DNA of 64,000 nucleotides from Endozoicomonas sp. SCSIO W0465. GTDB taxonomy: Bacteria > Pseudomonadota > Gammaproteobacteria > Pseudomonadales > Endozoicomonadaceae. The translations under genes and the position numbers were made by a program. How positions within the stretch are numbered: position 1 is the stretch's first letter; each line of letters opens with the position of its first letter. The notes beneath the pieces were generated by a model. The model was not told the DNA's origin, did no database searches, and saw only the letters and a program-made list of their open reading frames with translations. The stretch is from contig NZ_CP092417.1 of NCBI RefSeq assembly GCF_023716865.1, positions 5,558,001 through 5,622,000 on the forward strand, read 5' to 3'. Shown piece by piece: positions 6,911 through 13,331 of this stretch.

Positions 6911-8866
6911 ATCGGGTAAGGGCCGGTCTTTCTCCAGCCCTCCCCACAGCACCCGGCATGCGGGTCCGCACCGGGCGGTTCAACGATGATGGTGAAACCT
7001 GATCCATAAGTCTTTCAATGAAACAAGCCCAATTTTCGCGAGGTAACTGTTATTCAGTGCCTGTTGTACCGCATAGGTTTTACTCAGACGGTAATACCCT
7101 TTGCTGCTGGCTGCGATCTTGGCGGCGTTAATTTTATCAACGCCTAACCTGACCAGATTCTTAAAACGGGTTTTCGGCTTGCGCCATTGCTTCAGAAAGC
7201 AGCAACGGATTCGCCGACGTATCCATTGATCCAGCAGGGGAATTGGTCGGTGATATTCCGATAACCGGAAATACCCCATCCAACCCCGGATATATTGTGC
7301 CAATTTGCGTAACCGATGTTGCATTGAGACACCCCAGCGACGACTGGTCAACTTGAGTATCCGGTATTTGAATCGGTCCAGACACTTCTGGGCCCAGCGA
7401 ACTTTCTTCCCTGTGAAGGTGAAACTCAGGAATTCGCTTTCTGTTGCTTTCACAACTTTACTTTTCCGGGAGTTAATCTTCAGTTTCAATTTGCGTTCAA
7501 TGAATTGGGTAATGCTGTGCATCACCCGATCCCCTGCACGCTGACTTTTGACGAGAATCACAAAATCATCACAGTATCTTGCAAAGCAATGACCCCGATA
7601 TTCAAGCTCCTTGTCGAGTTCGTCGAGGACCACATTAGACAGCAAGGGTGATAAAGGCCCACCCTGTGGCATGCCAACCCTGGTCGGGTAGACATTGCCC
7701 TCAATCATGACACCGGAGCGCAGGTAGCTACCAATCAGTTTCAGAAGGCGTTTGTCGCGGACCTTACGGGAGACCCTCGACATCAAAACGTCGTGATTAA
7801 CCGTATCAAAGAATTTACTCAGATCAACGTCAACAGCGTAATGAAGCCCCCGGTTGATCAACTGCTTAACCTGACGGACTCCGTCGTGTGCTGACCGTCC
7901 CGGTCGGTAGCCGAAGCTGTTTGGAGAGAAACCCGGATCAAAGACAGGGGTCAGCACCTGCACAATGGCCTGCTGTATGACCCTATCCATCACGGTAGGG
8001 ATTCCCAGCAAACGCTCACCGCCGTCCGGCTTTTCTATAACATGTCGGCGCACGGGTGATGGCTGGTAGGTTCCGTCCAATAAGGCTTGACGCACTGAAG
8101 GCCAATGCTGTTTGGCAAAGTCTGGATAAGCTTCAATAGTGACTCCATCAATACCCGGAGCACCCTTGTTGCTTTTGACCTGTTTCCATGCACTTGCCAG
8201 ATTAGCCGGTTCAAGTACGCAATTTAGTAGATCATGGTTCAAAGCTGGTTAAAGATTCTGTCGCCAAGTACGGTGAGTCGCCGGACGGCTGCATCGCCTT
8301 GAGGGAATCAGTCTCCTCTTTGTCGTCGATGTTCGGCCCTTCGCTAACGACTTCCCATCCGTTAATGGCTTCTGTCGTACAGCTACTATGGCCTCTGCTG
8401 ACTTCTGTCCAATCACCACGCGGAGTTACCTCTGCTGGCGCTATTGGTTGCCATCGGGTTTGCTCGAACAGGATGATGAGACCTGTTCGCCGAGCCTGTT
8501 GTAACCAGTGGCTGAGAACTGGGAATTACCAATCGCATGTTGAACAGATCTCCCCGGATAAGGACATGAACTTTCAGTGCACAACCGCCGCATTTACCGT
8601 GTCTCACGAACCATAGGGCTTTGTGATCCTTGGCTCACTCGCCCAGAGACTCAGCCTTATATGCGATTTCTGTACGTCGGCTCGCACCTTTGCACTCAGA
8701 CTGCCTCCGCACAGCCCCTCGCGGGACTGCACTTGCCTTAAGCTAGTGGTTGTCATCAGCAGGCGTCTTTACCGCCAGTCAGATGTAGGTTCTCCCACAG
8801 GGGACTTTCACCCCATCAGTTCATGCCCATGCCGGGCGTACCAAGGTGATGAAAAGTGGGACTCAC
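6911..8866 (-). ncRNA. group II intron
   Basis: On the minus strand the intron begins GTGAGTCCCAC (GUGYG-like 5' end at 8866), passes through the characteristic GGGGTGAAAGTCCCC segment, and contains a reverse-transcriptase/maturase gene in domain IV. Downstream of that gene is a domain V/VI-type hairpin region (GAACCGCCCGGTGCGGACC ... CCCTTACCCGAT), ending at 6911 or 6912. The length of about 1.96 kb is normal. The exact 3' boundary is uncertain by one base: an end at 6911 fits the usual A-pyrimidine rule, an end at 6912 restores the host reading frame. It lies antisense to the IS4 transposase. Confidence 0.85.
6980..8242 (-). CDS. ltrA: group II intron reverse transcriptase/maturase
   Basis: 420 residues, starting at a TTG just after an in-frame stop. 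N-terminal reverse-transcriptase blocks begin G-A-P-G-I-D-G-V-T (about 32-40) and reach the catalytic F-A-R-Y-C-D-D-F-V-I-L (about 220-230), with R-R-H-V-I-E-K-P-D-G-G-E-R-L-L-G and P-Q-G-G-P-L-S-P-L-L-S between them. The maturase X/GIIM domain follows (Y-I-R-G-W-M-G-Y-F-R-L-S, R-I-R-C-C-F-L-K-Q-W). There is no C-terminal HNH endonuclease domain, so retrohoming would use the endonuclease-independent route known for such introns. The frame is intact and the RT motif complete, so the intron may still be mobile. Confidence 0.92.
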   Translation of the reverse strand: MNHDLLNCVLEPANLASAWKQVKSNKGAPGIDGVTIEAYPDFAKQHWPSVRQALLDGTYQPSPVRRHVIEKPDGGERLLGIPTVMDRVIQQAIVQVLTPVFDPGFSPNSFGYRPGRSAHDGVRQVKQLINRGLHYAVDVDLSKFFDTVNHDVLMSRVSRKVRDKRLLKLIGSYLRSGVMIEGNVYPTRVGMPQGGPLSPLLSNVVLDELDKELEYRGHCFARYCDDFVILVKSQRAGDRVMHSITQFIERKLKLKINSRKSKVVKATESEFLSFTFTGKKVRWAQKCLDRFKYRILKLTSRRWGVSMQHRLRKLAQYIRGWMGYFRLSEYHRPIPLLDQWIRRRIRCCFLKQWRKPKTRFKNLVRLGVDKINAAKIAASSKGYYRLSKTYAVQQALNNSYLAKIGLVSLKDLWIRFHHHR

Positions 8867-9057
8867 CTGTTTGGTAATGTGATTTCATCGTTGATGAATG
8901 CAGGAAAGTCATTGGTCTCATGCATTAAAAAGCTACTGGACTTCTGGGGAAATAATGCGAAACGAGAACACCCTGCACGGGATGGTTGTTCAGGGCGTAC
9001 AAGATTAGGCTTCTGTGCAGTGGGTGGAGCTTAATGTCTACCTTAAGAATAAAGACT

Positions 9058-9374
9058 GGTTTCCACTGCTCTATTTGTTTAGCAAAAAGTTGTTCAGCAA
9101 AAAGGCCTTTCTTACGACAGTATTCAACCATTTCTGTTTCATTTAAGGCCACTTTTTCAATGATTACTGCTAATTGGTTTTCAGGTGTCCACTGATCTGG
9201 ATTTTTCCCGTCGCTTGGTACCGGTATTCCTTGAGATAAAGCTTTCTTTCGCCAAGTGTACAGAGTCACATCAGAGATACCAATATCACGTACCAACTGA
9301 GAAACAGGCACATTATTTGGTGGCATCATCATCTGAATGATGGACTCTTTAAGCTCTTCTGAATAGCGGGCCAT
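9058..9374 (-). pseudogene. IS3-family OrfA, N-terminal fragment
   Basis: From the ATG at 9372-9374, about 105 residues with the OrfA helix-turn-helix (V-S-Q-L-V-R-D-I-G-I-S-D-V-T-L-Y-T-W-R-K-K) end at the IS4 target duplication after Q-W-K-P-V-F-I. The gene resumes at 5674. About 75 bp upstream, TGTCAGCCCTGTATCAGC (minus strand from 9451) has the TG start expected of an IS3 terminal repeat, so the left IS3 end is probably there. No OrfB is present, so the element cannot transpose by itself. Confidence 0.75.
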
Positions 9375-9629
9375 TGATCATTCATTGGCCGCTCCCTGTT
9401 TAGGTTTCTCAATTCATGAGGGGCGACTACTATGCTGATACAGGGCTGACACAAGGGGATTGCTTGACATCTAGTTTTCATTATTCAGATTGTTTTTTTC
9501 TTCCAGATTTTTAATTTCAGCATAATTAAGCACAAAGTTAGGAAGTGTCTACAATTTGGTCTGCAAATGCGACAAGAATAATAATAATGTCGTCGTTTTT
9601 TTAAATTAAAATTCACAGGACTATAATAC

Positions 9630-11813
9630 ATGCAAAGTCTGAACACGACCCTTCAACCGGTTAAAACAGTGTATGACGATACTCAATCAGAGCAGCACGC
9701 TAAACCACCATCCGGTTCCGGTTCCATGGGGAGGTTTGCGGTTAACCTGTACAATGGAACTCGCTCTTTTGTCACGTCCCTTTCTCCAAATTACTTACCC
9801 GATCACCTGAAAACCGACAACGAAACACCGTTGTCTGCAACAACCCATTATCCGGTATCGGGTAATCGACCAGCGACGTTCACAGGGAGTCTGTTTGAGG
9901 GGGCGGGGCTGGCCTGCTCATTGATGAGCTATTGGTGTCCACAGGTTCAGATCGTTGCGGACGTCGCCGCCAAGCTCTGTGCAGGTGTGCGTCTGGCGGA
10001 TGAGCTGCGCCGAACGATGGCTGGCAACCCGGCAACTTCTGAGTTGGGGCACACCAAGCCAAAACAGCACTCCCCCACGGGAACGGGGACAAATCATCTT
10101 GCCCATGCTGCAGCAGCAGCTGTTGCCGTTGAAGCCCTGGATCGCCTTGCCGGTACTGCCGCAGTACCTCTCCCCGACGCTCGGGGAGGACGGAATAATC
10201 CTATCCCTGTGGGGGACAGCGCAACACTGAAGAAAATCGGGCGTGATCCCAAACACCCGTCAAATGCCTTTTATATCCAGACTGGTAATATTGATGCTAA
10301 AGACAACGAAGCCATTGGCAGCAAAAGAGAACCATTTTCCGGCAGTTACGATGGCATGTGCCGTACCATCAGGAATCAGAAAGAATGCCTGTTCAAAAGT
10401 CTCAGTGGCAATGTCCATAATCTGCATTTGAGCGATGCGAAGATCAATGTCCGGGAAGAATCTGCCGCTGTCGTGGCCTGTCAGATGACTGGTGCAGCCA
10501 GGATTGAGAACGTGGCGATTACACGTTCTCAGGTCGCCACTACAGGAGATACTGACTTCGGGCAACAACGCTATGCCTATGCCGGAGTGGTAACAGCTCA
10601 CCAAAACGAAAGCCCTGCTACCCGGATCAATGGGGTGAACGTAACGGATTGTTCGGTCGCAACAACCGGGAACCATTCCTTTGTCGGTATCGCCGGCGGC
10701 CATATTTCCGGTGAAGTAACGGGACTGAAAGTATTGCGCAGCAACGTTACATCCGAAGGTACTAGTGCATACGCAGGTATTGGAGCTGGCATACTGGATG
10801 GCCAAATCCGTCATCTCTCAGCAGTTGACAGTCAGGTGGTGACGGAAGGTAGCGATGCACATGCAGGTATTGGGGCCGGTCTACTGGATGGTCAAATCCG
10901 TTATCTCTCGGCAGTTGACAGTCAGGTGGTGACGGAAGGTATTGATGCAGACGCAGGCATTGGCTGTGGATTGGCTAATTCTCCAAGAGCGGAATTATCT
11001 TTTATTACTGCCATTGATTCCAAAGTATCTACAATCGGTGATAGTGCTGATGCTGCTATCGGCGCTGGCCAATTCGATTCATTCGGTCAGATCAGCGATG
11101 TCACCGCTTATGGCAGCAATGTCCATGCCAGTGGTGTAGATTCAGCAGCAGCAGTTGGTTCTGGCTACGCTGCGAAAGGAGGTCAGATAAACAATATCAA
11201 GGCGATTAACACCACGGTAATTGCCGATGGGGAAGAGTCTCCTGCCGGTATCGGTGCGGGTCTGGTTTTTGGAGAGTCGCACCTTGAAAATATTACTGCA
11301 CTGAATTGCGAGGTTAGAGGAAACGAAAGGGATCTGACTGGCATCGCTTATGGTGAACTTTTCAGTGGGAGCGCGGATGAGAATTCCACTAAAACATACA
11401 ACAGTATGGTTTATGACCAGTTGCAAGGCAGGGGCATTGATCAAAGTCAATTAAATCATTTATGCGAAACTGCCGACTCCCGCTTTCTTGCCAATGACTG
11501 CCGGGTTGTTAATTATGCGGGTTTTGCCAATGAAGGGTGTGAACCGCGATCGCTTCCAACATCCTCTGTTTCACCGACACCTACTTCAGTCGCGCCGATT
11601 CCATTTTCTACCGTACCTCTGGCTTCTGCTACAGCATCTTCTCTGAGTTCAGGGGCGATTGCCGGTATTGCTTTGGGCTCTTTGGTTGGACTGGGTGCGT
11701 TGGGCGTGGCTGGCTACCTTGGCTTTAGACATTACTCAAACAGGCATGGCAACCTGTTGTCAGAGACTGAATCTGTTGAGCTGAACGATCATATGGATTC
11801 ACAGGACCCATGA
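9630..11813 (+). CDS. large repeat protein with predicted beta-helix and C-terminal membrane anchor; candidate surface protein or effector
   Basis: 727 residues; an AGGA eight bases before the ATG supports the start. Residues 1-90 are polar. About 95-150 contains a more hydrophobic, Cys-containing stretch. From about 260 to 590 the chain is built of roughly 30-residue units recurring as A-G-I-G-A-G ... (I/L)-S-A-V-D-S-Q-V-V-T-E-G, at least eight of them, resembling right-handed beta-helix or GLUG-type repeats. A Ser/Thr/Pro-rich linker precedes one membrane helix of small residues (about 675-702: G-A-I-A-G-I-A-L-G-S-L-V-G) and a polar tail of about 25 residues. This stalk-anchor-tail plan is like eukaryotic type I membrane proteins. 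No Sec signal is visible, so secretion by the adjacent T3SS is possible. I do not recognise a named family. Confidence 0.75.
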   Translation: MQSLNTTLQPVKTVYDDTQSEQHAKPPSGSGSMGRFAVNLYNGTRSFVTSLSPNYLPDHLKTDNETPLSATTHYPVSGNRPATFTGSLFEGAGLACSLMSYWCPQVQIVADVAAKLCAGVRLADELRRTMAGNPATSELGHTKPKQHSPTGTGTNHLAHAAAAAVAVEALDRLAGTAAVPLPDARGGRNNPIPVGDSATLKKIGRDPKHPSNAFYIQTGNIDAKDNEAIGSKREPFSGSYDGMCRTIRNQKECLFKSLSGNVHNLHLSDAKINVREESAAVVACQMTGAARIENVAITRSQVATTGDTDFGQQRYAYAGVVTAHQNESPATRINGVNVTDCSVATTGNHSFVGIAGGHISGEVTGLKVLRSNVTSEGTSAYAGIGAGILDGQIRHLSAVDSQVVTEGSDAHAGIGAGLLDGQIRYLSAVDSQVVTEGIDADAGIGCGLANSPRAELSFITAIDSKVSTIGDSADAAIGAGQFDSFGQISDVTAYGSNVHASGVDSAAAVGSGYAAKGGQINNIKAINTTVIADGEESPAGIGAGLVFGESHLENITALNCEVRGNERDLTGIAYGELFSGSADENSTKTYNSMVYDQLQGRGIDQSQLNHLCETADSRFLANDCRVVNYAGFANEGCEPRSLPTSSVSPTPTSVAPIPFSTVPLASATASSLSSGAIAGIALGSLVGLGALGVAGYLGFRHYSNRHGNLLSETESVELNDHMDSQDP
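10794..10973 (+). repeat. 90-bp in-frame tandem duplication in the repeat gene
   Basis: Two adjacent 90-bp units (10794-10883 and 10884-10973, each 30 codons) are nearly identical at the DNA level, including the shared stretch CAGTTGACAGTCAGGTGG. The other units of the gene are conserved only in protein sequence. The pair is therefore a recent duplication that lengthened the predicted beta-helix by one turn or more. Confidence 0.8.
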
Positions 11814-12439
11814 ACATTTGGTGTAATTAAAGGTGTTTTTATACCAAATATTCATTTAGCACCACCACTGATGCTGTGAATATTTCCAGTATCATTTCCC
11901 ACTTGTGAAACCAGGCACCTAATTATGCACTTCTCCGATTGAATGCCTTCCAGCCGCTGACCCCATGCAATAGGTTGGTAACGACCTGCCAGGGCGGCTC
12001 AGGCCTGGTCTACAGGGTCAGTGGGTTATGCACATACGACTTTAAATGCAGCAGGCACTGGCAATGACTCAATCGCCAGCTTCAAAGGTTGACCGCTGTA
12101 ATCAAGGCACTCAACTACCCGACCGCCAACCACTAATGCTGGCCCAGCACACTCTCTTCAGGGAGTCGGTTTGTGTAGTGGGGAGGGGTATGGCTGTCCA
12201 AGGCCAGGATGCCCTTAAACATTTACACATTATTGGTTTATAGATTTTTTGATACACAAAAATATAGTTATTTCGGTACACAAAACAATAAACAAAACCT
12301 GTCACCAATTGGTTCTTAACAGACAACATGGAAGTATAAGGGAGAATACAAAAGCCATCGAAAATTCCTTATTTTCAATGACTTTGTACTTTATAGTTTT
12401 TAATGCACTATGGTTAGTAAAAATTAAATTGGAAGTATG
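11814..12439. other. non-coding stretch between the repeat gene and sctI
   Basis: About 630 bases without a gene I can support. ATTTGGT (11816-11822) and ACCAAAT (11843-11849) could pair as a weak terminator of the repeat gene. Segment 11900-12240 is more GC-rich than the rest and may be a decayed mobile-element end, but I recognise no ends or protein. The AT-rich part 12240-12430 lies downstream of sctI. Confidence 0.5.
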
Positions 12440-12868
12440 TTACTGGTTCCGCAACAACGTATCGAATGTCTGGGTACTTTTACTGACAATTTTTCCAATA
12501 TAGTCTTCGGTAATCATCAGATTAGTCATCGCCATCTGAGTTTTGAACATATCCTTCATCCCCATGGCCTCACCGGGTGCAAGATGCTGTTTGACCAGAT
12601 CAGCCCTGCCTTCCACATGATCTCTGAGCCCCTGCATACCTTGAAGTACCTTATCTCCCAACGTTAGGCCAGGTGCATCCCGATTAGCTGCCACTTCAAT
12701 GGGTTTGAAGTTCGCTGCCTGTGGGGCTTCTTCTGGTCTCTGGGCAACCAGCTCCGCAAAACGCCCTGCTGCCCCTTCTTCTGGTTGATCCGGATTGGCA
12801 AAGCCCTCCTGCGTTTTTTCCAGCACTTTGTCAGCCAGATCGCCCGTCTTGATGATATTGTCCGCCAT
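12440..12868 (-). CDS. sctI: SctI, T3SS inner-rod protein
   Basis: 142 residues. The C-terminal 50 residues carry the YscI/HrpB-type signature: L-A-P-G-E-A-M-G-M-K-D-M, then T-Q-M-A-M-T-N-L-M-I-T-E-D-Y-I-G-K-I-V-S-K and T-Q-T-F-D-T-L-L-R-N-Q at the end. The N-terminal half is polar and poorly conserved, as usual. SctI forms the inner rod or adapter that links export gate and needle. It is the last gene of the intact run of T3SS genes. In many systems sctJ follows at once; here sctJ is beyond 11.4 kb of inserted DNA. Confidence 0.88.
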   Translation of the reverse strand: MADNIIKTGDLADKVLEKTQEGFANPDQPEEGAAGRFAELVAQRPEEAPQAANFKPIEVAANRDAPGLTLGDKVLQGMQGLRDHVEGRADLVKQHLAPGEAMGMKDMFKTQMAMTNLMITEDYIGKIVSKSTQTFDTLLRNQ

Positions 12869-12953
12869 GATAGTAACCTCTATTCATTTTTGATCAGTTG
12901 AGGTACTTAAAATCCTCTTATCAATTGATAAACAGCTTTTTAATACTATTGTC

Positions 12954-13322
12954 TTATGATATTAGCTCATCTGCTTTGTTGATAAGAAACTGCATAGCGC
13001 TTTCCACTGTGGGTCGCGTGAAATCGGAATCATCCACAAACAGACAGATTACCAACTGATTTTCTCTAACACCTACCTGCAAGGGATAGGAAACGCTTTT
13101 TTTGTAATGACATTCTGCCAGTGCATTTTCCAATATTGGCAAATTATTAAAAGGGTCTATTTCCCGAGCCAGATACATCAAAATGCCATCTTCCTTCTGC
13201 TCCATGTAAAGCGATCCTGCACCCTCAATTTCAAAGCATGCAACGCCGGTATCGCCAAAATCAAACCCTCTGATGCCCATGGCCTCAGCAAATTCAGAGA
13301 TTACGTTATTACGCCAATCCAT
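12954..13322 (-). CDS. CesT/SycE-type class I T3SS chaperone
   Basis: 122 residues, acidic, with the size and alternating strand/helix pattern of Tir/CesT-type chaperones (N-terminal helix about 1-15; D-F-G-D-T-G-V-A-C-F-E-I-E-G; L-Y-M-E-Q-K-E-D-G-I-L-M-Y-L-A-R-E-I; C-terminal helix about 103-122). It starts nine bases after the stop codon of sctW, so the two are surely co-transcribed. That position suggests it serves SctW or its long C-terminal extension, in the manner of SycN/YscB for YopN. The family call is firm in structure but not proven by motif. Confidence 0.75.
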   Translation of the reverse strand: MDWRNNVISEFAEAMGIRGFDFGDTGVACFEIEGAGSLYMEQKEDGILMYLAREIDPFNNLPILENALAECHYKKSVSYPLQVGVRENQLVICLFVDDSDFTRPTVESAMQFLINKADELIS

Positions 13323-13331
13323 CCGTCCTCC

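Larger units (their letters stand above)
5826..9034 (+). pseudogene. IS4-family transposase, split by a group II intron
   Basis: The first part (5826-6910) has the IS4 DDE blocks: I-L-I-Q-D-G-S-S with the first Asp, L-M-D-A-G-Y-F with the second, and Y-R-L-R-W-Q-I-E-L-I-F-K-E-I-K with the Glu (YREK motif). After ...E-E-I-S-T the frame enters the intron and is lost. The C-terminal exon resumes at about 8867 (L-F-G-N-V-I-S-S-L-M-N-A-G-K) and ends G-R-T-R-L-G-F-C-A-V-G-G-A at 9034. Joining ACG-CAA to CTG-TTT-GGT restores the frame. Because the intron lies on the opposite strand it cannot be spliced from this mRNA, so the gene is inactive. The start is uncertain: the frame opens with TTG at 5826. 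Confidence 0.85.
5685..9047 (+). mobile_element. IS4-family insertion sequence carrying an antisense group II intron
   Basis: Inverted ends CTTAGGGTAGACATTAAGCT (from 5685) and, on the minus strand from 9047, CTTAAGGTAGACATTAAGCT differ at a single base. They are flanked by the 10-bp direct repeat AATAAAGACT (5675-5684 and 9048-9057), within the 10-13 bp range usual for the IS4 family. The element inserted in an IS3 OrfA gene. Without the intron it would be about 1.4 kb. Confidence 0.9.

Noticed and set aside
12046..12243. Short open frame between the repeat gene and sctI
   Set aside because: No recognisable motif, no ribosome-binding site, and an equally long frame on the other strand; treated as non-coding.
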